Assembly (NCBI GenBank): GCA_934293375.1
Contig: CAKQYS010000003.1
Coordinates: 171,829 to 235,828, forward strand
Length of the DNA: 64,000 nucleotides
Direction of reading: 5' to 3'
Source of the DNA: an uncultured Lachnospiraceae bacterium
Lineage (GTDB): Bacteria; Bacillota; Clostridia; Lachnospirales; Lachnospiraceae
How positions within the stretch are numbered: position 1 is the first letter of the stretch; each line of letters begins with the position of its first letter. The translations under genes were made by a program, and so were the position numbers. Shown in pieces: positions 26,196 to 34,942 of the stretch. The notes beneath the pieces are model-generated. The model was not told the origin of the DNA. It worked only from the letters and a program-made list of their open reading frames with translations, and did not search any database.

Positions 26196-27800
26196 ATGTC
26201 CTATGTAGCGTTATATAGAAAATGGAGACCCGATGTTTTTTCAGAGGTGAAAGGACAGGAGCATGTCGTTACGACGCTTCAGAACCAGCTGGTGCATGAC
26301 CGTATCGGACACGCATATCTGTTTCATGGTACACGGGGAACCGGTAAAACTACACTGGCAAAGTTATTTGCGAAGGCAGTAAACTGCGAACACAGACTGC
26401 CGGATGGCAGCCCATGTAATACATGTGAGATGTGCAGATCTATTTCAGAGGGCAGTTCCATGAATGTGATCGAAATTGATGCTGCATCTAACAATGGAGT
26501 GGATAATATCCGTGAGATCAGAGATGAGGTGCAGTATTCACCGGCTACAGGCAAGTATAAGGTCTATATTATTGATGAGGCACATATGCTGTCACCGGCG
26601 GCGTGTAATGCACTGCTGAAAACATTAGAGGAACCTCCGTCATATGTTATTTTTATTCTCGCAACGACAGATACACATGCTATTCCCATTACGATATTGT
26701 CCCGATGTCAGAAATATGATTTCCACCGGATATCTGTGGAGACGATTGCAGCCAGACTCGACGATCTGTTAAATAGGGAGGGCATTCCTTATGAAGAGGA
26801 GGCCGTCCATTATGTAGCGAAGGTTGCGGATGGGTCTATGCGTGATGCGCTCAGTGTCATGGATCAGTGCATCTCATATCTGTTAGGAGAGACGCTGACA
26901 TATGATAAGGTGTTGGAAATTCTTGGCGCAGTAGATGTAGAGGTATTTCATGAGATGCTGGGGTTCATATGGAATGGGCAGGTCATGGATGCACTATCAT
27001 TGCTTGATAAGGTGATGTGGCAGGGCAGAGAGCTTGCACAGTTTGTATCGGATTTTATCTGGTATTTACGCAATCTTCTGCTGATGCAGAGTAGTGAATA
27101 CGGAGCACAGATGGTAGATGTGTCAAGTGAATATAAGGCATTGATGCAGACACAGGCAAATGAAGTGGAAGAAGCTGCCCTGATGCGTTATATACGGGAT
27201 CTTTCGGAGCTCGGTAACAGGATGCGTTTTGCGAGTCAGAAGCGGGTTGAGGTGGAGATTGCAGTCATGAAGCTGTGTAAGCCGCAAACGGAGCATGATT
27301 ATCTCGATCTTGCAGACCGGATCAGACAGTTAGAGACGCAGATTGAGGATTTGGTGCTGCGGGGACCTGTGCAGGCCTCTGTACCGGTGTCGGCACAGGC
27401 GGGACGACCCGAGGAGTCTGCTGAACAGGTGGATGTGGATGCAGAGCTTAACAGGGTTTTAGAGCCGGCGGATGCAGCGAAGATCAAGGATGTAGCTGCA
27501 CACTGGTCGAATGTGAAGGCAAAACTGGGGTCACCGATGGATCTGTATCTGGATGGTGCCGAGCTGAATCTGGGATCGGATAATGCATCTTTGATGCTGA
27601 CGTTCCCGAGACAGGATGATTATGGATATATGCATATATCAAAGCCTGAATGTCTGGAAGAATTGTCAGCGGCAGTGGCAGATATTGTGGGCAGTGTGAT
27701 CCGGTTTCAGTGCCAGTACCGGACTTCGCCAAAGAAGACCGGAGATGTTCACAGCATCAATCTGGCTAAAATAAATCATTTAGTAGAATATGAAGATTAG
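26196..27800 (+). CDS. dnaX: DNA polymerase III subunits gamma/tau
   Basis: 534 residues, the clamp-loader ATPase. It starts MSYVALYRKWRPDVF, has Walker A HGTRGTGKTT, four zinc-binding cysteines (CEHRLPDGSPCNTCEMC) and the DEAH-like Walker B IIDEAHML. Domain III (about 230-370) precedes a tau-like tail. ATG 26196 is preferred over GTG 26187, which overlaps the ribosome site GAGGTG. It heads the conserved dnaX-ybaB-recR cluster. Confidence 0.96.
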   Translation: MSYVALYRKWRPDVFSEVKGQEHVVTTLQNQLVHDRIGHAYLFHGTRGTGKTTLAKLFAKAVNCEHRLPDGSPCNTCEMCRSISEGSSMNVIEIDAASNNGVDNIREIRDEVQYSPATGKYKVYIIDEAHMLSPAACNALLKTLEEPPSYVIFILATTDTHAIPITILSRCQKYDFHRISVETIAARLDDLLNREGIPYEEEAVHYVAKVADGSMRDALSVMDQCISYLLGETLTYDKVLEILGAVDVEVFHEMLGFIWNGQVMDALSLLDKVMWQGRELAQFVSDFIWYLRNLLLMQSSEYGAQMVDVSSEYKALMQTQANEVEEAALMRYIRDLSELGNRMRFASQKRVEVEIAVMKLCKPQTEHDYLDLADRIRQLETQIEDLVLRGPVQASVPVSAQAGRPEESAEQVDVDAELNRVLEPADAAKIKDVAAHWSNVKAKLGSPMDLYLDGAELNLGSDNASLMLTFPRQDDYGYMHISKPECLEELSAAVADIVGSVIRFQCQYRTSPKKTGDVHSINLAKINHLVEYED

Positions 27801-27814
27801 GAGGATTTAGAAGA

Positions 27815-28168
27815 ATGGCTAAGAGAGGTGGATTTCCAGGAGGTGCAATGCCTGGTAATATGAATAATCTGATGAAGCAGGCGCAGAAGATGCAGCGTCA
27901 GATGGAAGAGGCAACCAAGGAGTTAGAAGAGAAAGTATATGAGGCATCTGCAGGCGGTGGTGCCGTAACAGTAAAGGTTACAGGCAAGAAGGAGTTGTTA
28001 GATGTGCATTTGGAGGAAGAGATCGTAGATAAGGATGATATTGAGATGTTAGAGGATGCTATCATCGCTGCTGTGAATGAGGCGCTTCGTATGCAGGAGG
28101 AGGATTCCCAGTCGCAGATGTCGAAGATAACAGGAAATATGGGAGGACTCGGCGGATTCCCATTCTAG
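27815..28168 (+). CDS. ybaB: YbaB/EbfC nucleoid-associated protein
   Basis: 117 residues. It contains the YbaB core: MNNLMKQAQKMQRQMEEATK followed by a Gly-rich turn (ASAGGGAVTVKVTGKKELLDV). It binds DNA as a dimer. The Gly/Met-rich N-terminus and the Gly-rich C-terminus are usual for Firmicutes. It lies between dnaX and recR as in most bacteria. Confidence 0.95.
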   Translation: MAKRGGFPGGAMPGNMNNLMKQAQKMQRQMEEATKELEEKVYEASAGGGAVTVKVTGKKELLDVHLEEEIVDKDDIEMLEDAIIAAVNEALRMQEEDSQSQMSKITGNMGGLGGFPF

Positions 28169-28187
28169 AAATGGAGGATGCTGCTTC

Positions 28188-28784
28188 ATGGATGTATATA
28201 GTAAGCAGATAAATAAATTGATAGAGACCTTATCAGCTCTGCCGGGAATTGGCAGCAAATCTGCGCAGCGCCTGGCATTTCACCTGTTGAATATGCCACA
28301 GGAACGCGTGGATGCGATTGCAGATACGATCAAGGATACCAGACATAGTATAAGATACTGCAAGGAATGCTTAAATCTTACAGATCAGGAAATCTGTCCG
28401 ATCTGCAAGTCCGAGAAACGTAATCACAAACTCATTATGGTTGTGGAAAATACCAGAGATCTGGCGGCATATGAAAGAACCGGGAAGTATGAGGGTGTGT
28501 ACCATGTGCTGCATGGTGCGATATCCCCGATGCTTGGCATCGGTCCTTCAGATATTCATTTAAAGGAACTGATCACAAGGCTGCAGGGAGATGTAGAAGA
28601 ATTGATCATTGCAACGAACTCCAGTCTGGAGGGTGAGACGACGGCAATGTATATCAGTAAGCTTGTCAAGCCGACCGGTATTAAGGTAAGCCGGATTGCG
28701 AGCGGCGTACCGGTGGGTGGAGATCTGGATTGTATTGATGAGGTTACATTATTGCGTGCTTTGGAAGGACGAATAGATTTGTAG
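28188..28784 (+). CDS. recR: Recombination mediator RecR
   Basis: 198 residues: a helix-hairpin-helix region (LSALPGIGSKSAQRLAFHLL), a four-cysteine zinc finger (CKECLNLTDQEICPIC), a Toprim domain (MVVENTRDLAAYERTGKYEG) and the C-terminal RIASGVPVGGDLDCIDEVTLLRAL. It acts with RecF/RecO in loading RecA at gaps. Confidence 0.97.
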   Translation: MDVYSKQINKLIETLSALPGIGSKSAQRLAFHLLNMPQERVDAIADTIKDTRHSIRYCKECLNLTDQEICPICKSEKRNHKLIMVVENTRDLAAYERTGKYEGVYHVLHGAISPMLGIGPSDIHLKELITRLQGDVEELIIATNSSLEGETTAMYISKLVKPTGIKVSRIASGVPVGGDLDCIDEVTLLRALEGRIDL

Positions 28785-28822
28785 GTATCGTATTATATAG
28801 GATGCCCGGAGAGGACAAAGAA

Positions 28823-30328
28823 ATGAAAAACATAATCACAGGATTTCGATATGCGGTTTTCTGCATATTATGTATGATGGCTGTATCCGTGCTGGCGCAT
28901 GTATCAGCTGTTGCACAGGGGATATACTATGAAACAGAGACACCGGATACCGCGTCCGGCATACAGCCGGAGCTTGTGTATCGTGTCCGACAGGATGGAG
29001 CATGGACATCTCCTGTTAAGAAGGGTGTTACATCCAAGAATGTGGACAAGGCAGGCAGTATTACGAATCTGGACATTGCTGTCACATCGGAATATACAGG
29101 TGCTGTGAAATACAGGACTTATACGACCAATGGATGGAGCCGCTATGCCACAACTACAGATACATCTGTGACAAAGGGGAAAATTCAGGCTGTTTCTGCA
29201 GTTTTGACAGAAGAACTTGCACAACATTATGATCTGTATTACAGAGTGCATATTACAGATGGAATATGGCTTGACTGGGCTTGCAATGGACAGATGGCGG
29301 GCAGTAAGAATCTGGCACAGAGAATCAATGCAATCAGTGTCAGATTGGTTGCCAAGGGTGGAAAAGCACCGGGTAAGACAAAACGGCCAACCCTTGAAAC
29401 ACCGCATATGACATATCGGGCAGTGGAAACATCAAAGACATGGAAAGATGCCACAGAGACTGCCTTGGGAGAAAAGGCAGGCCGGTCTAAAAAGGCTCAG
29501 CCACTCACAGGAATCAGGATGAAACTTACCGATACACAGCTGGCCGGCGGCGTGGAATACCGGGTTGTGTATGAGTCCGGTAATATGGGAAAATGGACGA
29601 CATCCGGCAAACTGGCAGGTAAAGAAAAGAGTGAACAGGCGATTGCGGGTATTCAGATCCGTCTGAATGGACAACTGGCAAAGGCCTATCATATATACTA
29701 TAGGGTTAGAATCCAAAAGTATGGATGGCTTGACTGGGCGAAAAACGGACAGACTGCAGGAAGCAAGGGATATGAACTGGCAGTCACGGGATATCAGGTG
29801 AAGCTGGTAAAGAAACAGAACAAGACATCCTTAAAGACGAAGGATGCATATCTTGCAGCCAACGAACAGAATCATGTGATCAAGGTAAATAAGCAGATGA
29901 ACTGTATTACAGTCTATTTGAATGATAAGCCTGTGAAAGCATTTGTATGCTCAACCGGAAATGACACACCGGTAGGCACATTTTATACGATGCAGAAGTA
30001 TCGTTGGAAGCCGTTGATTCATGAGGTATGGGGACAATATTCTACAAGAATTGTCAGTCACATTCTGTTTCATTCAGTGCCGTATCATGAACCGGACAAT
30101 AAGACATTGTTGTCGGGATCCTTTAGAAAGTTGGGAACAACAGCTTCTGCAGGGTGCATTCGTCTTACCTGTCGTGATGCAAAATGGATATATGATAATT
30201 GTAAATTAAAGACGAAAGTCATTATTTATAAGGATAAGGATCCGGGTCCGTTGGGCAAACCAAAGGCGCCGGTTCTGCCAAAGGGGCAGACATGGGATCC
30301 AACAGATCCTGCATTTGCAAAGAAGTGA
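28823..30328 (+). CDS. Secreted L,D-transpeptidase with ChW repeats
   Basis: 501 residues from ATG 28823. A signal peptide (about 1-35) is followed by about four Clostridial hydrophobic W repeats; two clear ones carry IWLDWACNGQMAGSKNLA and GWLDWAKNGQTAGSKGYE. A YkuD catalytic domain lies at about 350-475. The active-site region has HSVPYH and SAGCIRLTCRDAKWIYDN, giving the histidine and nucleophilic cysteine. It should form or edit 3-3 peptidoglycan cross-links while the ChW repeats bind a cell-surface partner. An in-frame ATG at 28802 would add residues before the charged start. Confidence 0.88.
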   Translation: MKNIITGFRYAVFCILCMMAVSVLAHVSAVAQGIYYETETPDTASGIQPELVYRVRQDGAWTSPVKKGVTSKNVDKAGSITNLDIAVTSEYTGAVKYRTYTTNGWSRYATTTDTSVTKGKIQAVSAVLTEELAQHYDLYYRVHITDGIWLDWACNGQMAGSKNLAQRINAISVRLVAKGGKAPGKTKRPTLETPHMTYRAVETSKTWKDATETALGEKAGRSKKAQPLTGIRMKLTDTQLAGGVEYRVVYESGNMGKWTTSGKLAGKEKSEQAIAGIQIRLNGQLAKAYHIYYRVRIQKYGWLDWAKNGQTAGSKGYELAVTGYQVKLVKKQNKTSLKTKDAYLAANEQNHVIKVNKQMNCITVYLNDKPVKAFVCSTGNDTPVGTFYTMQKYRWKPLIHEVWGQYSTRIVSHILFHSVPYHEPDNKTLLSGSFRKLGTTASAGCIRLTCRDAKWIYDNCKLKTKVIIYKDKDPGPLGKPKAPVLPKGQTWDPTDPAFAKK

Positions 30329-30332
30329 TCTA

Positions 30333-30354
30333 CACTTAAAGATATCTTTGAGTG
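30333..30354 (+). promoter_or_regulatory. 22-base near-palindrome before pfkA
   Basis: CACTTAAAGATATCTTTGAGTG is self-complementary except for one symmetrical pair of positions (T/G). It lies 35 bases before the pfkA start and just after the transpeptidase stop. With no T-run, it is more like an operator than a terminator. Confidence 0.4.
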
Positions 30355-30388
30355 ACACAATAATCCAAAGAAAGAGAAGGTGAGTTAC

Positions 30389-31462
30389 ATGAAAAGAATT
30401 GGAATGTTGACGAGTGGTGGTGACTGTCAGGCCTTGAATGCAACAATGAGAGGTGTTGTAAAGGGATTGTATGGAAACTTTGATAAGGTGGAGATTTATG
30501 GATTCCTTGAAGGCTACAAGGGTTTGATGTATGGGAATTACAAACTTTTGCATGCAGATGATTTTTCAGGCATTCTGACAAAGGGTGGAACGATTCTGGG
30601 AAGTTCAAGACAGCCGTTTAAGCTGATGAATGTGCCGGATGAGAATGGTCTTGACAAGGTAAAGGCAATGAAGGACACCTACAAGAAGCTGAAGCTGGAT
30701 TGTCTGGTTGTGTTAGGTGGTAACGGATCACAGAAGACAGCGAATCTTCTGAGTGAAGAGGGCTTGAATGTGATCGGTCTGCCGAAGACGATCGACAACG
30801 ATCTGTGGGGAACGGATATGACATTTGGATTCCAGAGTGCAGTGAATATTGCTACAGATGCGATTGATTGTATTCATACAACTGCTGCTTCACACGGACG
30901 GGTATTCATCGTGGAGATCATGGGGCATAAGGTTGGCTGGATCACATTGCATGCCGGTATCGCGGGTGGAGCAGATGTTGTGTTGATCCCAGAGATTCCG
31001 TATGATATCAAGAATGTTGTGAAGGCACTGGATAAGCGCGCACAGCAGGGAAAGCGATTCTCTATTCTTGCAGTCGCTGAGGGTGCTATTTCCAAGGAAG
31101 TGGCTGCGATGTCCAAGAAGGAAAGAAAGAAGCGTATGGAGAATTATCCATACCCGTCAGTTGCTTATGAGATTGCAGACCAGATTAAGGCAAATGGAGG
31201 TCAGGAAGTCCGTGTAACGGTACCGGGACATACACAGAGAGGTGGGTCACCATGCCCATATGACCGGGTTCTCTCCAGCCGGTTTGGCGCACATGCAGCT
31301 GAATTGATCAAGAACGAGGACTATGGCAAGCTGGTTGTATTAAAGAATAATGCAGTGACAGATATTCCGTTATCAGAGTCTGCCGGTAAGCTGAAGTATG
31401 TTTCTCCGGATGATGATATTATCCGAGAGGCAAAGACATTAGGAATCTGCTTCGGAGATTAA
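30389..31462 (+). CDS. pfkA: 6-phosphofructokinase
   Basis: 357 residues. The glycolytic kinase signature regions are MLTSGGDCQALNATMRG (nucleotide/PPi loop), GGNGSQKTA, LPKTIDNDLWGTD and VTVPGHTQRGGSPCPYDR. The glycine in GGNGS is the residue seen in ATP-dependent enzymes, while the lysine in PKTIDND is typical of PPi-dependent or mixed group III enzymes, so the phosphate donor should be tested. ATG 30389 follows GAAGG. It appears to stand alone. Confidence 0.92.
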   Translation: MKRIGMLTSGGDCQALNATMRGVVKGLYGNFDKVEIYGFLEGYKGLMYGNYKLLHADDFSGILTKGGTILGSSRQPFKLMNVPDENGLDKVKAMKDTYKKLKLDCLVVLGGNGSQKTANLLSEEGLNVIGLPKTIDNDLWGTDMTFGFQSAVNIATDAIDCIHTTAASHGRVFIVEIMGHKVGWITLHAGIAGGADVVLIPEIPYDIKNVVKALDKRAQQGKRFSILAVAEGAISKEVAAMSKKERKKRMENYPYPSVAYEIADQIKANGGQEVRVTVPGHTQRGGSPCPYDRVLSSRFGAHAAELIKNEDYGKLVVLKNNAVTDIPLSESAGKLKYVSPDDDIIREAKTLGICFGD

Positions 31463-31486
31463 TAGCCGCAAGATTGGAACAGGATT

Positions 31487-31528
31487 CTCCTTACTGACAT
31501 ATAGATACTACTATAAGTCAGTAAGGAG
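31487..31528 (+). promoter_or_regulatory. Hairpin enclosing the ribosome site of the next gene
   Basis: CTCCTTACTGAC (31487-31498) pairs perfectly with GTCAGTAAGGAG (31517-31528). The right arm is the ribosome binding site AAGGAG for ATG 31538, nine bases on. The hairpin could end pfkA transcription (TTTATATTT follows, a weak run) or mask translation of the next gene. Confidence 0.6.
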
Positions 31529-31537
31529 TTTATATTT

Positions 31538-32011
31538 ATGAATGAATTAGATGCATTGTGTCAGATCGCACAGAAGACAGAAACAGCAAAACAGATAGAG
31601 CAGCAGGTATTGCTGGCATCATTAGAGGAACAGGAAAAGGAATATATACAGATGAAACAAGCCTATCCATCCCAGCTGTTTGCGATTACGGAGAAGATTG
31701 AGGATTTATGTGATCAACTTGAATATGAGGGGAGCCCGATGTTTCACGAGGTGCTGGATGCGCCTATGATTTGGAAACTTGCGCAGAATGTGTATCAGGA
31801 TGTTACAGATGCACAAGAGGATGCAGCAGTATCCTGTATGGCGTGGAGACCGGATCCTAAACACGATGGATGTCGTGATGGGCATTGTGAGCCACCATAT
31901 GTGCCGGATTGTGATCATGGCAATTGTATGCTTCGGCAGATGATAGAAGTACTGCTGTTGAATGAGATGCATCATAGAAGAAACCGTTATCGCTGCAGAC
32001 ATTGCAGATAA
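31538..32011 (+). CDS. Hypothetical protein with Cys/His-rich tail
   Basis: 157 residues, not recognised. Residues 1-75 are charged and helical (probably coiled). The C-terminal third carries CRDGHCEPPYVPDCDHGNC and then YRCRHCR, six cysteines with several histidines, suggesting metal binding or disulfides. There is no signal peptide. AAGGAG is at good distance but lies in a strong hairpin. It precedes the C39-like protein gene by 30 bases. Confidence 0.6.
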   Translation: MNELDALCQIAQKTETAKQIEQQVLLASLEEQEKEYIQMKQAYPSQLFAITEKIEDLCDQLEYEGSPMFHEVLDAPMIWKLAQNVYQDVTDAQEDAAVSCMAWRPDPKHDGCRDGHCEPPYVPDCDHGNCMLRQMIEVLLLNEMHHRRNRYRCRHCR

Positions 32012-32041
32012 GAATCACCAAATAAAGAACAGGTAACAGAT

Positions 32042-34570
32042 ATGAGAAAACAGACAATATGGAAGGTGATTGCATTCCTGATCATTTTTATAGGAGTTGC
32101 AGTTGCTACAAATCACTTTGAAAATGGAAATATCAATACGGTATCCGCAGAGATGGATCCTGCAACCTTACCGATTGCCTATATAGAATACGACAGTAAG
32201 CTGATCAATACGATGCATGGATACACCAACCAGATTGATATGTCTATGCTGCGGGATGCAATCGTGCCATTGACAAAGGATCGAGAAGTCCGGATATGGT
32301 TAGGTGCAGATGCAGATGCTTATGATGTATTTTCTTATGAAGTGCGTACACCGGATGGATCGCTTGTTGAAAATGGAGAGATTACGGATATACGAAATGA
32401 GGATGGTTATGCGAAATGTACCTCTGCGATCCGAATGAATCTGACTGCCGGTAAGGAATATTTTTATATTTTGATGCTGACAAAGGGTGAAGAACAGATT
32501 CGATATTATACAAGAATCATCGAGAGCGATGGTAGTCATGTGGAAGAATTGCTTGCCTTTGTGGAAGCATTTCATGAACAGACATTTGTAAAGGAACAGG
32601 AAGAAAATATTGTAGCAGACAGACTGGAACCGAATGCATCAGGAAACAATAATGATCTTGCCAATGTATCGATCCATTCTAATTTTGATACAGTCACCTA
32701 TGCGAACATGAATCCATCTGTTATCTCCCAGGTAATCCCTGCCATACAGGAGATTAATGATGAGTATTGTGTTTTTAAGATGACATTTGTGCTGGCTGCC
32801 GGAGATGACACAATTACCAATTATTATAATGTGACAGAATATTTTAAAACCGGGTATGGTTCGGATGACAAAATATATTTATGGGATTACCAGCGTACAC
32901 AGAACGAGTTATACAATTATAAAAATGTGAACACTGTCAAGAACTGGTTTAAGATCGGTGTGGCAGATGCGGATACATTTGCGTTTCTGACAAGCGATGA
33001 GGAGAAGCGTGTTGCATTTGTCAGAGAAGGGCAGTTGTGGTATTACGATTATGCTAAGACTGATATTGTACGGGTATTCGGTTTCTGGCAGGAAGACTAT
33101 CTGGATGTGAACAATACTTATCGGGAACATTCCATCAAATTACTCAATATGGATGATGACGGCAATATTGCATTTGCGGTAGCCGGGTATATGAATCGTG
33201 GCCGGCATGAAGGACATACAGGGATTGCAGTTTATCGGTATATGGCGGACAAGAACCGTACAGAGGAACTTATGTTTCTGGAGGTAGGACTTCCGTATGC
33301 ACAGATCAGACAGTATGTGGATCAGATGATGTATCTGAATGACAAGGGTACATTTTTCTGCTATCTGAAAGGGACGATATATAGGGTGGCAAAGGATGGA
33401 AAGGAGACGGAGCTGGCGACAGATCTGGATATGACAGAACTCGTTGTATCTAAGGATGGGAGCCGGATCGCATACCCACAGCAACAGGATCTCACCGAGA
33501 ACACTAAGATCAATTTGATGGACCTTACGACCGAAGATGTAGTGGAATATACTGTTTCAGATCAGGAACGGATCAAGACCATTGGATTTGTGGATGGTGA
33601 TTTTGTATGCGGTAAAGCCTACCGGGAAGATGTTGTAACAGAAGCAGACGGAACAGTGATATTTCCAATGCATAAGCTGGAAGTTGTTGATATGAATACG
33701 AAGCTTTTGAAGGAATATGAGCAGCAAGGCACATACATTATGCATGCGTATACAAAAGATCTGGATATCCATTTTGATAAAGCTGATAAGAAGGGTGATA
33801 GTTATGAGGTGGTAGATCAGGACTTTATCACTTTCAAGGAGGCAGAGACATCAACAAAGATTCAGGCGATTTACAGATATTCAGAGACATCTTTGAATCT
33901 GCTATATCTGGTATTTCCGGAATACATCTATGTAAAATCAGTTCCGAAGCTGCTGATTACAAAAGAGATTCTTAGTGAGAATAATGTGGATACGGTGTTT
34001 GATATGAAATCCGAACAGAGAGGTTACTATGTGTTCAACACGACAGGAATGACGGCAAGTTATGAGGATGCTGCGTTGGCGTTAAAGGATGCGGTTGAGA
34101 ACCAAGGGATTGTGTTAGATGCAAACGGAGTGAGGATCTGGCAGAAGATACAGCTGCCGGAGTATTATACGATTACGGAGCAGGTGCCTGTAATCCAGAC
34201 ATCACAGGAGGTAGATTCGTTGACTGCATGCATGGAAATGGTATTACAGTATGCCGGAGCAACGGTGGATGCTGCAGGTGTGAGTGCATATAATGGGAAT
34301 ATAGAAAGCCTCTTTTACGAGAAGGCAGGTGTGACTGGGTTGCGTTTTGTGAATGTATCGGTAGATACCATATTATATTATCTGGCAAATGCCGTTCCGG
34401 TCATCGCCAAAATTGCGGATGATCATTATGTTGTGATCACAAGTTATAACGCACCGGCGATCCGGTATTATGATCCGGTGAGCGGGGAAAGTATCAGGGA
34501 AGACCGGCCGGCGTTTGCGAAGAAAATGGAGGCGGCAGGCAGCACCTATATTACTTATGTGCCGAAATAA
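32042..34570 (+). CDS. Membrane-anchored protein with C-terminal C39-like peptidase domain
   Basis: 842 residues. One N-terminal membrane segment (about 7-25) anchors a large extracytoplasmic part. The middle (about 250-560) has repeated YxxxDxxKNxT-like strands and may be a beta-propeller. The last ~130 residues resemble a peptidase C39-like domain: a cysteine in SLTACMEMVLQYAG, a histidine in DHYVVITSYN and YYDPVSGES. It may process or bind surface peptides; substrates are unknown. It shares a short gap with the Cys-rich gene and ends at a strong terminator. Confidence 0.65.
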   Translation: MRKQTIWKVIAFLIIFIGVAVATNHFENGNINTVSAEMDPATLPIAYIEYDSKLINTMHGYTNQIDMSMLRDAIVPLTKDREVRIWLGADADAYDVFSYEVRTPDGSLVENGEITDIRNEDGYAKCTSAIRMNLTAGKEYFYILMLTKGEEQIRYYTRIIESDGSHVEELLAFVEAFHEQTFVKEQEENIVADRLEPNASGNNNDLANVSIHSNFDTVTYANMNPSVISQVIPAIQEINDEYCVFKMTFVLAAGDDTITNYYNVTEYFKTGYGSDDKIYLWDYQRTQNELYNYKNVNTVKNWFKIGVADADTFAFLTSDEEKRVAFVREGQLWYYDYAKTDIVRVFGFWQEDYLDVNNTYREHSIKLLNMDDDGNIAFAVAGYMNRGRHEGHTGIAVYRYMADKNRTEELMFLEVGLPYAQIRQYVDQMMYLNDKGTFFCYLKGTIYRVAKDGKETELATDLDMTELVVSKDGSRIAYPQQQDLTENTKINLMDLTTEDVVEYTVSDQERIKTIGFVDGDFVCGKAYREDVVTEADGTVIFPMHKLEVVDMNTKLLKEYEQQGTYIMHAYTKDLDIHFDKADKKGDSYEVVDQDFITFKEAETSTKIQAIYRYSETSLNLLYLVFPEYIYVKSVPKLLITKEILSENNVDTVFDMKSEQRGYYVFNTTGMTASYEDAALALKDAVENQGIVLDANGVRIWQKIQLPEYYTITEQVPVIQTSQEVDSLTACMEMVLQYAGATVDAAGVSAYNGNIESLFYEKAGVTGLRFVNVSVDTILYYLANAVPVIAKIADDHYVVITSYNAPAIRYYDPVSGESIREDRPAFAKKMEAAGSTYITYVPK

Positions 34571-34600
34571 ACCATACACTAATGGCATCTGCTTGAAAAG

Positions 34601-34630
34601 AAAAAGACCTGTAAGCCTACAGGTCTTTTT
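34601..34630. terminator. Bidirectional terminator
   Basis: AAAAAGACCTGTA (34601-34613) pairs with TACAGGTCTTTTT (34618-34630). It serves the plus-strand peptidase-like gene and the minus-strand ferredoxin gene. Confidence 0.88.
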
Positions 34631-34660
34631 CAATGAACAAAGTTTGGTTATGTTTAACAA

Positions 34661-34831
34661 TTACTCCTCAGAGATAGCACCTGCTGGGCAAGTACCTGCG
34701 CAAGAACCGCAAGAGATACAAGTATCTGCATCAATTACGAACTGACCATCTCCCTCAGAGATAGCACCTACTGGGCAAGAGCCAGCACATGCACCACATG
34801 ATAAACATGCATCTGAAATAACGAATGCCAT
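34661..34831 (-). CDS. 2[4Fe-4S] ferredoxin, clostridial type
   Basis: A 56-residue ferredoxin. Two cysteine motifs are visible: CLSCGACAGSCP and, 29 residues later, CISCGSCAGTCP, each followed by (V/A)GAISE, so it binds two [4Fe-4S] clusters. AAGGAGG lies upstream of ATG 34831. It lies just downstream of pflA on the same strand with its own promoter and could donate electrons to that radical-SAM enzyme (inference). Clostridial ferredoxins also serve pyruvate:ferredoxin oxidoreductase and hydrogenase. Confidence 0.95.
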   Translation of the reverse strand: MAFVISDACLSCGACAGSCPVGAISEGDGQFVIDADTCISCGSCAGTCPAGAISEE

Positions 34832-34892
34832 TATTGTGTCCTCCTTGTTATGTTATATTGGAATCAGGTGTGTTACACCCTTATCTAGCTAT

Positions 34893-34921
34893 ATTTTAAT
34901 CGAAACATCTACGAATATCAA
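34893..34921 (-). promoter_or_regulatory. Promoter of the ferredoxin gene
   Basis: On the minus strand, TTGATA (34921-34916), 17 bases and TAAAAT (34898-34893). The transcript would start about 50 bases before the ferredoxin ATG. Confidence 0.65.
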
Positions 34922-34942
34922 GTGTAAATTCGTTCCATGAGA

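Noticed and set aside
31487..31528. Only a terminator for pfkA
   Set aside because: It may function as one, but the T-run is interrupted (TTTATATTT) and the right arm is the next gene's ribosome site, so a regulatory role is kept open.
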